From Microvelia longipes (taxonomy: Eukaryota > Arthropoda > Insecta > Hemiptera > Veliidae), in NCBI GenBank assembly GCA_018340805.1, contig JACMZG010001908.1:31423394-31487393 (forward strand): 64,000 nucleotides of DNA. The letters are read 5' to 3'. Under the pieces are notes generated by a model that saw nothing but the letters and a program-made list of their open reading frames with translations, was not told the origin of the DNA and searched no databases. Shown here piece after piece: positions 36,250-49,200 of this stretch. How positions within the stretch are numbered: position 1 is the first letter of the stretch; each line of letters begins with the position of its first letter. A program made the translations under genes and the position numbers.

Positions 36250-38080
36250 TTTACTTAGACTTTGAATAGTTAAACAATACTTCATTTTGCTGCTGTGAGT
36301 AGGTAAAATAATTAAATTGAATTTAAATAAAAGAATCTAAGGAACCAAAACAAATTTGTAAAAATAATATTTAAAATGAGATAATTATAGATGGAAAAAT
36401 GTGATAATAGAAATATATATATTAAGTAGGATTTTTTTAAAATTTACTAAGTTGTGATATTTATTTTTAATAAACTTGATAAAGATAATGAAATAGAATG
36501 TAACATAGTTATTTTTTTGTTTAGTATTAAAGAAGTAACTTTAACTTTAACTTTAAAGAAGTAACTTAATTTCTAACTAAAGATAAAGTGTTGACCCCAC
36601 AAACAACATAAAATTAAAATTATTAATCACACAGAATTCTACATTTAAAATCAATATCATAATCAGTTCTGTATACTTTAACAGCATATACAAATTTATA
36701 ACTATGAAGTTTAGTTCTTAAAGAGGCATTGCTACTAAGAGAATAAAACATCTAAACACAGAGAGCAAAATGTTTATTTACAATTAAAACTGATATTTAA
36801 TTTTTAAACTGACCCTTGGATCATCAAGTTCGATATCTTATCTTGTTTTTACTTGTCAGAGTTACACTTTTACAAAGAATATTTTTATCACTAAAAATAT
36901 TTTTTATTTCCCAAACTACAGCCACAATTTTAAAAATTCGCCAAATTTGGAATATACTTTATTGAAATTATCAGAATACGTCTTGCATAATTATATTTTT
37001 TAAATGAAGAGTAAAAAGTGAGTATCTCATCATGATATCGCTTAAACTCATCTGCAATACAACGGTAAAGAAGCAATGAAGAGAATTTGAAAATTAGTAA
37101 GAGTTGCACAGCCTTAATCATTATTAAATGAGTTTTAAATAAGACCTTGGTTCAATGGCTCTTACACCCAATAATAACACCAGGTAATCATTTTTAATTA
37201 AAATAAAATTTCAAGTTTTCCATAATGTCAGTATAGATAAGGCGAACAAAATATATGGGACAGAGTATACTTATCTAAAATAGCTTAAAATTATAAATTT
37301 TTATAATTGATATTATAATTTTTTAAATAAAGTACAAATTTTTGTTAATATATTATCACAGAAAAGTTACCGATATCAAGTTGATTTTTTATCTTCTTTT
37401 TATTTCCTTAGTAAATCACTATTTGACTAGATTTTTGTTCTTGTCATACTATAAATTAATTATTTTTATAGGGAAATATTTGAGGATTACTTTATTGAAT
37501 AAAAACTGAAAGAAGTATAAAATGTATAATGTTGTTATTGTTGATTATTTTTTGAATTAAAATTAAGATTTTTGTTTATTAATTGTTTTATTAAAATTTG
37601 TTCTATTTTTTTTCTAACCTGTATTATTATTAAGGTAAGGATGTAATTAGAAGCAGTGTATCGAGCATAAAACTCTAACATTTTGTGTTTATGATGGACT
37701 AAACATATGCATAAATAAAATACCCATAGTGGTGTCTAAAGACTTCCCTTCAGTAAAAGCACAAATTTGTCTACGACAAAAGCCTCCCAACTATGTAATA
37801 CTTACATATTTTGCTAAGAACCTGAGATGTAAACATTTTGAAAATATTTCCTAATATAAACTTTGCAAAAATAATAAAACATAATTGAACTGTACAACAG
37901 AAATATAGGAAAGACTCAAAAATACCAAGATATTATATTATAGTGAACCCTACTAAAAATGTAGACATCTTTAATATCCTAATATCCTTGACTTAGTGAG
38001 AAAATATAACCATCAGATGAAGTACAAGATAGAGATATTTCTATTTTATCTCCTAAAATTGATTCAACTTCTAATTTTCT
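36250..38080. other. Gene-free AT-rich intergenic DNA
   Basis: No gene seen. A short tandem run of TTTAAC units lies near 36539-36562. The open frame at 36930-37121 has no recognisable features. Confidence 0.5.
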
Positions 38081-38088
38081 ACAATAGT

Positions 38089-38257
38089 ATAGCACAAGGT
38101 TATAACTAGTTGACAGCATGGGAAAATAGTATTCAGGAACCAAAGAGGTTGGCTTGATATGAAATTGTGGGTGTAGTTTAACATCCAGGACTAACCTCAT
38201 TGGCTCTGTCACATTATTTTCCCACACTATCAACTGATTATAACCATGTTTTTTTAC
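38089..38257. mobile_element. MITE-like element, about 169 bp
   Basis: Arms of about 60 bp are inverted copies: left TATAACTAGTTGACAGCATG near 38101 against the right complement TATAATCAGTTGATAGTGTG. The centre reads AACCTCATTGGCTC and its neighbours. A sister copy is at 46405-46582. The minus-strand frame running through it is fortuitous. Confidence 0.65.
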
Positions 38258-38364
38258 AATACACAAGGATTTATTATCTGTTAAATTAAGAGTGATCTAC
38301 ATCATTAAGAGTGAGTGCATCATTGCTGTAAAACAGTAAAAAGTATTTCAGAAAATTAAATTAA

Positions 38365-38540
<176 letters not shown>

Positions 38541-40711
38541 TTGCTTATAAATTAAAAAAACTACATAAAGGATCTAGACCAAAGTTATTTTATAAAAAAA
38601 ATAAAAAATCTTATCGGGACCCTTTCGAAAATAATATGGGTTTTGTGCAACCCTAAATTTTAAGTGCTTCCAGATCGGAATCTAATCGATGGATCTAGAC
38701 TAAACTCTACACTTAAACAACTCATAGGTCATATTGACTACATTATATGTTTCAACGAAATTTCTTCACAAATAACAATAGGGCATTAGTGTAAAAAATA
38801 AGTTTTAGATGCTTAAAGATCGGAATCAATTGATACATCTTAGCTAAACTTTAAATTTATACAACTCATAGGTCAGAATAACATATTTTATGACTCATCA
38901 AAATCCGTTCTCAAATATCATTAAAGAGTAAGTGTGAGGAAAACAAATTCGTCTTATATCTCAGAATTTCATTAATAGAGCTTGACTAAACTTTAAACTA
39001 AGAATCCTCACCTGTCAGAATGAACACACTTTATGCCTCATAGAGATTATGCTTTGTCCAAATATGTTCAAAGCTAACAGATTGAATCTTAACGATAGAT
39101 CTTGATCTAACCTTCAATTATTATCACTGACTGATCACTGAGTCTAAAATAATATAAAAAACAATATTTATAAAGCTCAAATAATACTATTCTGTGTTCT
39201 AAAATAATAGGCGTTTATTTAATTGTTCAATACATGACCTAGACATATTTTGTTTATTTAATGCCTCATTCACGGCCTGAGAATCACCAGAAAGACAAAG
39301 AATTTAATTGCTGTTACAGCTGTTAACAACTTTTATTTTTTGTATTCCTCAAATAAATAATTAATAATTTATTGCTTGACAAATAAAATATTTGCATAGC
39401 AAAGATTGGGTATCACTGCTAGTATACAGTAAAATTATCAAAATTCCATAATAAAATTATCAGCCAATTACTCCTCACTTTAATCTTGGTAAGGACAGAA
39501 ATAAGGAAAATAAAAGCAATTCAATAATCCAAATTGGTAATAAGTGAGAAGTGGCAAAATTTATTAAATAAAAGTTCATAAAAAAATTTAATTGCAGCCT
39601 TCACATAGTTTCACCTAGCACAAATGATATAAAATTTTATTTTTTGTCCCAAAGACTATAAAATTATTGGCTCAACATATTAAACCTTTCAATCATAGAG
39701 GAAGGTATAAAATAAAACAAAATATAATTAAACTTGCCTTACCTTTTATGTCCGCCACTAAAATAAAATAGGAAGTATTTTATTTAGTTTGCTACTCAAT
39801 CCATGCTAGTACACCTTCAGCTGCATCTTCACAATAACATTGGAAACTTTCATTTATGAACACAAAATTGGCAAAGTTATTAATAAGTAATTCATATATC
39901 ACTAACACTTTACATGTTTAATTACATATTATAAGTCACAAAATGACAGGAACAAAATAGAAAACATAAAAAACGGCAAACTATTAAAATTGATAACTCA
40001 TATTTCATGGACGTATTACTTTGTATAGATAAGTTACAAATATATTTCTCTCGTTTCTCTATTCAACTAAAATGTCCACGGAATCGATGGTGGCGCCATC
40101 CCTGGGCCCGTACCATAACATAGAATTCTACGGTGGCGCCATCCCTGTACACTGTACTAACAATAACTGTCTAGGATTTTTTAACCCAAGTTCGTCTATC
40201 AGCCTTAATCAGTGCTTTCAATAAACTTTTTTCACTGAATAACTTTTATTTGCCACATCTTATTATACTTTATCAAATCATCAAAATAGTTTAATGATTA
40301 ATATATACCAATTCATTAAAATAGTGAATAGGGATATTTTGAAAAGAGAACTTAAGAAGGAAGAGGGGAGAAAAAAATTCAATGCTTATTTCTCTCCCCC
40401 TTTTCCTTCCCTGGAAGCAAAGTAGATTTGATATGTGAATTAAAAGAATAGAATTGTGATGATTAATACATTTTAAGGGTTACATCCACTGCTATAAATG
40501 TAGTTATACATTCATTGATAGCATTAGCATGAAAATGACCAGCACCATAAACCGCATCACCCTCAATACTAACCACATGTGGTAATAAATATTTATAGAG
40601 TAACATAAATAATTACGTGAAATAACGGTACTTGTCGTAAGTATTTTGATAATTAATGTATAGTATGTATATAGAATGACACATCACAATTTCATATTAG
40701 ACCTACCTCAT
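38541..40711. other. Gene-free intergenic DNA
   Basis: Repeated motifs of the form 'cgaatctaatcgatggatct...taaactt..ac..atacaactcataggtca' occur about four times between 38640 and 39130 and again near 24900-25330, implying a diverged tandem or dispersed repeat. GGTGGCGCCATCCCTG is duplicated at 40089-40104 and 40133-40148. No exon found. Confidence 0.5.
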
Positions 40712-41060
40712 TTGTTCTTCAACGGTATTTTCTGGTGTCAACTGATTTTAGCCGTGTGTCATTCTATGAAGGAAATATCATACATTTGATCACCACCAAA
40801 TATATATGTAACTCAATAAATATTTATTACAGCATGTGGTTGACGAGGTTAGTAAAGCGGGTAGTACAGTTACTAGTGCTGATCGATTGTATGTTGCCGT
40901 ATGACAATGTAATAGGTCCCAAGTATCCATTTGTTCCTCAACGGTATTTACTGGTGTCAACTGATTTTAGCCGTGTGTCATACTATGATGGTTATGATCA
41001 CGGCTATTATGAAGGAAATATCATACATTTGATCACCACCAACTATATATATATAAGTAC
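40712..41060 (+). repeat. Direct duplication of about 130-bp segment
   Basis: The block TTTGTTCTTCAACGGTATTT...GTGTCAACTGATTTTAGCCGTGTGTCAT...GAAGGAAATATCATACATTTGATCACCACCAA starts near 40712 and recurs near 40931. The two copies are separated by a non-repeated stretch, itself partly repeated at 41575-41690. The inner motif is the inverted terminus of the CACACGGCTAAA elements. The open frame across it is not a gene. Confidence 0.6.
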
Positions 41061-41077
41061 GTTCACACACACTATAG

Positions 41078-41575
41078 ATCCGCGGATCGTATAGAATACG
41101 ATCTCTCAATACGGTAATATTAGCTGTATGAACCATGCGGAGGGGATCTGATCGCATACGCTAGAACTAGGAAGATGGAATCTAAATGGATCTCCCGATA
41201 CGCTGTATGTACCTTTAGAGACGATCGTATTTAGCGGATAACCTTCTTGTCGAACTTTTATTTAACTTTATTTCACTTCTATATAACCGTTTTTGATCAA
41301 ATAACTTTTGAAATATTTTTTTTTAGTGTAACTTTATTATTATGCAAAGAAATCACAATTTAATTAAATATATTTTTTGTTATAAACTTCCTTATAACCA
41401 AAAGTGAACCTTCACTATACTAGACGCCATGTTTTGGCGGGATCAGTTATCACGTAATCTCACTCGATCGACTTAACAAATACACTGTAAGAACCGTGAA
41501 GTTAGTTGACCGTATTACATATGTGTGCCATACGATCGCCTGTTAAATACGCTGTGTGTTATTGAGTATGTAACT
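41078..41575. repeat. ATACGATC-rich unidentified repeat
   Basis: It begins near a 12-bp perfect palindrome GATCCGCGGATC at 41078-41089 and contains several TACGATC/GATCGTA motifs, with related words near both ends. Possibly a non-autonomous DNA element; class not recognised. Confidence 0.35.
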
Positions 41576-42549
41576 CAATAAATATTTGTTACAGCTTGTG
41601 GTTGATGGGGTTAGTAATGTGGGTGCTGATCGATTTTATGTTGCCGTATGACAGTTTTGACCGTGTAATAGGTTCCAAGTAACCATTTAGGTGTTATAAA
41701 ACTTTTAATAATTAAGTCTGAATCTGCAAAAACTGATTAACACGACTGAGTAAAACCCAGGGGAACATTTAAATATACTTTGTTTTTAAATACTTTTTGT
41801 TAATAAATCGTTTGGGATACAGTTCTCGACCGGAGTTAAACAGAGTAGGTATCACTACAATGAAAATAAGATGACTTACCTTCACGCTTACTCAAGTTTA
41901 TATCCATAATTCTTCTTTTGAAATTTTGAAAACAAAATCAGGCAAATAAATCACAGAATTCAGATCGAAATTCCGGAAACGGAATCCATGGGATTCAAAA
42001 CTGGAAATACCTTAGCGCAATACAAAATGGCCGCATCTTCTTCGTCTTTTTTTTAGTCACAAACTAATAAGGATGACTTTTAATACGGAAGTTTTTTGAG
42101 CTTGATTTGAAGTTAATGTGCTCATTACTATGTTCAGGTTTTATTGAACCCTCCATTGGTTATATACACTGAAGGAGCCTGTTTTTTTCTATTTTCGACA
42201 GCATTGCTTTGAAAATAATTCTGTTTCTAACTCGGTTTCTAAGCTCTTTTCCTCTTTTATAAGAATAAGTGAATAAAAATCTGTTTATCTCTATTTCACA
42301 ATATAGCGCTTAATAAAAAATCATGTTGTGACTTACAGATTTTTTTTTTTTACTTTTTCACCTACTACTGGTGGTAAATACAAAAGGAACAGCATTTACT
42401 TATTTATCAAAAAATACTACCCAATACTTCACATACATTATATGTTTTAAGATCTCCTGCATCAATTTTACCAAACTATACTTGCTATTAAAACTGCACA
42501 TTACCTATGTGCAGTTTAGTTATGACTGAAATGCTGTTTCAGTCATAAC

Positions 42550-43865
42550 TAGAGGCGTAGCTAAAATATTGTGGACCCTTCCTCAATATTTTTCAGTGGG
42601 GCCACTGGAAACTACCCCACCCCCCTTCTTAAAAATGTCATCTATATAAAAATATACATTTAATTAATAGTAGTGTAGGGAAGAGGTAGTAATTACCAGA
42701 AAGCCAGGTTGTAGGATCCTTTTTCCAATCCCCTATGATAGATAGTGCTCTATTCCCAACACTTTCAAGGAGTGATGATGTCTTACCTAATCTATACAAA
42801 AGAGCTGTTAAAATGAATGATTATAAGCCATACTTATACATTTTCAAGCATACATATATTCTGTCTAACTCATAAAATTAAATTGAAAAGTGTAAGAAGG
42901 ACACTTGCCAACTCAATGAAACTAAAATGACCATACTGTTTAAATTATAAGGCAATCTCTAAACTATAAGGCAGAATTGAAGAATGTGTAATAAAGTAAA
43001 AGACATTGTACTTCAAGAGGAAGTACAATTCTAATTAGGATCTTTAACTATGTGACGTAGAATATTGGAGACCCCATTAATAATTATAAAATAGTTAAGA
43101 CGACCATGATTGGGTCCCTTACATAATTATGTTAAAATATACAATATTGAGTTCTACTAGAGCCCCATAAATAAGTATAAAAATGGTTAAACAACTAATA
43201 CTGGAGCCTCTTAACTAGATGTTAGAATATTCACATTGAATATGTTTATAACTTTAACTTATTCTCATCATTAGGGACAGTTAAGGATTCTTTTAAATTT
43301 AAATTTATTACCCAACCCAATTGTATTATAACATATATATTTACACAATAGATAAACAAGGAAATGTTGCCACTACAGTAGGAATACTATTTGTTATGTG
43401 TATATTCTATTGTTGAATAACACTACATATTCTACTTATGTTGCAATAATTGTTTCAAAGGAATTCCCTACTGTCTCAACTAATTTATTCATTAAATTTG
43501 ATAGAATGTTTTTTTTTTAAATTTTATTTTTGATGATAAAGGGCTCTATTAGAGCCCTATTGGGAGCCTATTAGGCCCCATGAATAAGTACAAAGAACGT
43601 AAGGCAATTAACCTTAATAGACATACTGAGAGCTCTAATATGCTTCTATTCATTCATATAAAGAGGTGGAACATCTCTTACTGGAGCCCCAGGCTTAATT
43701 ACATAATTAAAAATCATATACTATGCTATAATGATGCCTCATTTAGAAGTGAATGAGGTAATAAACACAGGTAGAGAACAATAATGATGAGTGTTTTTTT
43801 TTAATTTGTGTGCTTCTACTTTTTGGAACCTCTCTACATTGTGGGGGTCAATTGTTACGCCTCTG
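42550..43865. mobile_element. Non-autonomous hAT-like element, about 1.3 kb
   Basis: The left end TAGAGGCGTAGCTAAAATAT and the right end (complement CAGAGGCGTAACAATTGACC) are inverted hAT-type termini, with following GTGGACCC / GACCCCCACA blocks also inverted. Flanking 8-mers gtcataac and gttatata match at 5 of 8. The interior is AT-rich with repeated 'gagccc...aataagta' motifs and no transposase. Confidence 0.6.
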
Positions 43866-45980
43866 GTTATATATTTAAATATGAAAATTCTCAGTATCAG
43901 GAAAAATAATAGGGAATCACACTGAGCTGAAGGTAGAATGTGAAGGAAATACTTCTTAGCTCCTTAAGATGGCTATGTAAGTTATTAAAAATACAATTAA
44001 GATTCTTCATCTTTCATTATAACAAAATTATTAATTTTAATAGAACCATTATTTACAAACAATAAAAATTACCAACATTATAATAGTCATAGGTTATCAT
44101 GCAATACTGTAGAAACTAAAGTATCTACATAATGATATTATATTATACTGGATTAATATGAAATATAATATTATTATATTTTACCTATGATTAATATAGG
44201 TAACACAGTTTGAGTATGACAATCCGCAAACAAGAATGAAAAAGCTAAATGTTGTATTTGAGGGCTTCTTAACATATTAAGAGGATAAATAACACTGTTT
44301 TTTAGACTGAGGAATATCCATAAATAAAAGGTTTGATACATAATTATATATAATTTTTAGAACAACCAATATCATGAATTGACTTTTAATTTAAATTTGT
44401 TTCATTACACAAGGCCTTGTAATAAAAGGCAAACTGGAGTATAGGCTGGTTGGTTAAAATGTCCTATGTAAAATAATTTATCCCTACTCTACATATTTTT
44501 ATCATTTTCTTACACATATTAAGCCCTGTTAAACCCATAAAGTTAATTTTAATTCAACATTAAATTTCTTAAGTCTAAAGAGGATAATCTGTTTCCCTTG
44601 ATTTAGAAAACTTATAACTAAAATTTTTATACAAATTTTGTTTGACTACATACTTGGAAGATGTTTTCTAATAAAATAGTTCAAATCAAAGTTAATTTTA
44701 TTTAACACTTGTCATTTATTATTGGAAAAAAGTATAAAAATAATTTACATTATAATGATAAACCTTTAATAAAACAAAAGGGTTAATCCCACACTAAAAT
44801 TATGTTAAATTCTTTATCCATAAAATTAAATTATTTCAAAATAAAGATGCATTTTAAAATAAACAAACCTGCATATGATGAGATGAACTTAAGAAAATGT
44901 TTCATTTTATTTTTACTTCTCTTCATCTACTACCATAGGTATAAGAAAAAGTATTGTTTCATTTGTAACACTTATTTGGAACAATATTTAATGAAAAATG
45001 AGAGGCTAAATGAATCCAGAAAATAATGTAAGCACAATTTTGTGAATATTAATAAAATCCATGTAGATGAAATGGGTATAAATTGCATGCTTATCATGAC
45101 AATTTTATGGTAATAATGAATTAAATATAAAGTTGAGATGCATTCTTTATAAAATTATGAAAAGCCTCTCTACAAAAGAAATATAAATCCATAGCTATAT
45201 AAAGGCTACCTAGAAAAGTAACCTTCAACCCTGAGTAAAAACTTAACAGCAAAGATATTGTTCAACTACTGACAATGTATGTACATCTAAAAACAAATTT
45301 GGCATACTGTATAAAGAAAGTAATAATACATGTTTGAAAGACAACACTGATGCCCCAGTCTAGTATCATATTGTAGGTCTATCTCTAACTTATTGGAATC
45401 TTAAAAAAAATAAGACAAATTTTAATGTAGATATTTTCCAACACTATCATGCATTTAATGAAAGACGTGAATATCATATAAATAATTCAGCTATGCCTTT
45501 TCTTTAAAAAAAATCATACAAATAATAAAAATGCATTACTCTGAAGACATTGACTGATCTGACGTCACTGATTCCTTAATTAGGATTAATCTTGGGTACT
45601 CATCACTAAAAGTGCTTCTGTTTTTCAAAACTATTTAGTATGCATCCTTACCACTTATTTAGAGTTGTTGTCTCTTAAAATAATTAACTATTAGAGGTAG
45701 TTAGGAGCGTTTTTCTATTGTTACTTTTGTATGACATATTATTATTAGTAATAATATCTACTAAACCCCACTGTATCTGTTGACATATCCACTGTAAGCT
45801 CTTTACCAATAGTACATATACTTTGAGCTACAGTAGACATTTTTTCAAGTACTAGAGTTATTGTAAACAACATATATAAATAAGTAAACCATTTCTGAGA
45901 TTCAAGATTATTTTTTAAATACATTTTGGCATTAAATACATTTGTCATTAAAAAATTCAAATCCTAAAGTACCCTGAAAA
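43866..45980. other. Gene-free DNA downstream of both convergent genes
   Basis: No exon recognised on either strand. The frames at 44802-45026 and 45745-45960 show no conserved motif. Confidence 0.5.
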
Positions 45981-45986
45981 TATACA

Positions 45987-45992
45987 TTTATT
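45987..45992 (-). terminator. Candidate transporter poly(A) signal
   Basis: AATAAA on the minus strand about 76 bases past the TGA stop of the SLC26-like gene. Confidence 0.4.
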
Positions 45993-46067
45993 GTTTGGAA
46001 GACTTATAAAATTAAAACATTTTTGTACAAATTTTATAAGGAATAAAATCCTTATAGATAATCGAGG

Positions 46068-46264
46068 TCAGGAGCGCTGCAGAGGCGCAATGGTGGGGAG
46101 AGTAGATTGCCTGAGTAAGGGCTCGGTAGTACAGTCTGGTGCACAGCTATTGCAAATACCATTGCACTTACAGTCTTTGTTGGATTTATGAGATGTAACT
46201 TGCTTTAACTCTACAGGTTCAATCAAATCATTTGCTTTGATATCTCCATTACCTTTGTGTAGAT
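46068..46264 (-). CDS. SLC26-like last exon (C-terminal tail)
   Basis: It completes the split Asp codon from the previous exon, then runs LHKGNGDIKAND..., a cysteine cluster (CKCNGICNSCAPDC), EPLLRQS and TGA at 46068-46070. The cluster lies after the STAS domain; metal binding or palmitoylation is possible but unproven. The plus-strand frame over it is an antisense shadow. Confidence 0.85.
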
Positions 46265-49200
46265 CTAGGAGGGAAGAATAAAAAATAATAGGATCATTAA
46301 ATAGATAATCACCTATATTATGTAATGTTTAAGCATATAATATGGTATGAAAATGTACAATTTTATTCAATCAAGAAAATAAAGAAGTAAAATGGATTTA
46401 TTATATAGTATGATGCACAGTTAAAATTAGTTGACAGAATGGGAAAATAATGCAATGGAGCCAATGAGGTTAGTCCTGGATGTCAAACCATGCCCACAAT
46501 TTCATATCAGTCCAAACTCATTGGTTCTTCAACACTATTTTTCCACGCTATCAACTGATTTTAACCATGTGTTGTACTATACTTCTTACCATAAAAAATA
46601 TACAAACAAAATTAGAAGACCAATAAACTAGTTGAAAGCCATAGAGTAATAATCATCTTAAAAAAAATATAGAAAACTTGGTTATGAGAAGTCATTATGA
46701 ATTAAGCTGTAACTATTTTAAGCAGCAAATGTCCTGTCAATGTTATATATAGAAGAGATACGTTTAGCTTATGGAGTTTAATTTTACAAATCCTTAATTT
46801 AAAAATATATAATTTATATTACATAAATGATATTATGTTTAGTACAATGTTTAGTGCTTAGTACATGTTGTGTCAATTAAAACATTATATTTCAGTAGAT
46901 CAAATCTAATTTTAGCACCATAAAAGCAAGAAAAATAAAACAATAATAATGTGGGTTAAGAGCCTGTGGTTCATCATGGATAACCTCTGTGGGAACCACC
47001 ACAGGTGGCAGTAGCAACCATTGTGCTCCAAGTGATGACGATAATTTCTTTGAACAATAATCTTATTTATTAACTAAGAACGTAACCTGGAACACAAACC
47101 CTAGACCTCCGTGGTATCAAAGGAGAGTATAAACACAGACACTTTAACAACCTCGACCATGAATACGGCAAAAATAAAACAAAATAAATCACCTGATATT
47201 TTATTCTCAAGTTGGTCTCCTGATGAATAATGTGATAATTTATCACCACAAACAGCAGTTAAAATTTTCAATACTTTATTAGAAGCATTTGTTATCAATA
47301 AAATTTCATTTCTACTCTGGAAATCTTTAAGTATAGCCAGCAGTTCCTACAAAACAACATTTTCTTATGATAACAATAAAATTATACATAATAACAATTT
47401 AATTATTTAAGGTATGTTCGAGATTGCCAAGATTCCAGGCATTCTCTCTAATAAATCTCTTATGAGATGACTTAATAATTTTATCAGTAATAAGTGATTG
47501 TGTTTTTAAAAAAAAAAAAAAAATATATAAGGAGTGGTACATGTAGAGCTTTGTACACAATGTTTTTATTTTAAATTAATCATAGTAATTATAAACTAAC
47601 AACTTATATCCTTAGAGTGAGCGTGAATGGAGTCCATTATAAATAATGAAAGAAAAGAAGTCTCTGCACAAAATAAAACTTTATTGGCAAAGCGCTTTCA
47701 ACCTAACTAGAAGTTTTATTTTGTGGAGAGACTTCTTTTCTTTCATTATTTTTAACAACTTATAATTAATTAATTTGAGTTCATATTTTAATTTTGTTGA
47801 TTTAACCACAAACAAATTTATTTTTAGGAATTTAATCTAAGAAAATAAATAATAATAATATATTTATTCAAATTTGTATTTTATTAAAAACAAAATAAAG
47901 AAAATTTTTATGTATTTAATATAAAGATACCAGTTTAACTCACATTAGCAGTAGTATAATCAGTAGACCTCATAGTAGTAAGATCTAAGACAATAGGTTT
48001 AGCTATATTTTTATCACAAGTAAGTAATGCTTCTCTTAACTTGCCAACTCCAGGATAGAATAAACACCACGATGGGGTCACTACTGTATATTCGACACCA
48101 CCGCCAATCTATAATAATAAAAAAAAAGAATTAAATGTTAAACAACACACTTGAGAAAGATAGGAAAGTTCACAACTGAAGTAAGGGTGGGAGTAACTCT
48201 GAGTGTATTAAAAATCAACCTGTGTTGTATTTTTAATTTATTAATTGTTTGTTTATCAAGTACACTAATGATGACCATTAACGTTTGAAAGCGTAACAAT
48301 GTAACAACATAAGAAAGAGTGCAGAGGCAAAATCAATTAACCATATAACTACTTTAAGTTTTCCATAAAGCAACTAAAAATATATAAATACATAATTTTC
48401 AATGGTTCATAACTCATAAAAACTTTTAAATAATTGTTAATAATTTTATTTAGAGTACTTTTCCACATCTAAAAGAAATACTGTGCCAGGCATGGTAGAA
48501 AGCTTCAATATAATTCACATGAAATATAATAAATTATAATAGCAAATAAATAGTAATAAATAAAATCATATGCCTGTTTTAGGGTCTTTTGGCCCACCAG
48601 GGTATTCACCCTGCAAGAACCACCTCAGGTGTGAATTAATTAAAGTAGGTAAAATCTTTTTAATACAAATACTATTAATCATTATAGATACACATTCTTG
48701 GTTCGTGAATGCCAAATTTAACCCCCCCCCCCTGACCATGACCCCAACCTCAGTTTACTTCAAAGAATGTATAATTTATAATATTTACTGTTCTTATAGT
48801 AAATTATTTTAATTTAATACAAAAAAGACCTTAAAATATAATGTATTTTACATCATATATGTGAGTATATAAACACACACAACACACAAATATATATATA
48901 TACATATATATGTATGTATACATATGCTTGATCAGTGAATCATGTGACCCTCTCATGACCATCATCCTCATACCATGGTATGAGGTTGGGGTCATGACCC
49001 CAACCTCATGAACTCTTGTTTCATTTGGAAATTCGATACAAATGCTTGTATATAAATATATAAAAGATACAATATTTAAATAATAAAAAAATCAAAAGCT
49101 TTATTTTTGAGTACATTTCCTTGCTATTTCTTTTTAGAATGCACTTTGCATCATTAATCTCATTATATAATAATTTTTCAATGGTCCAGTTAATTTGTGA

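Noticed and set aside
40735..41094. 119-codon plus-strand frame
   Set aside because: It consists of a duplicated element terminus (the same peptide words appear twice) and is not a gene.
44802..45026. 74-codon frame with hydrophobic centre and cysteines
   Set aside because: AT-driven Leu/Ile/Lys/Tyr composition, no splice signals and no motif; treated as chance.
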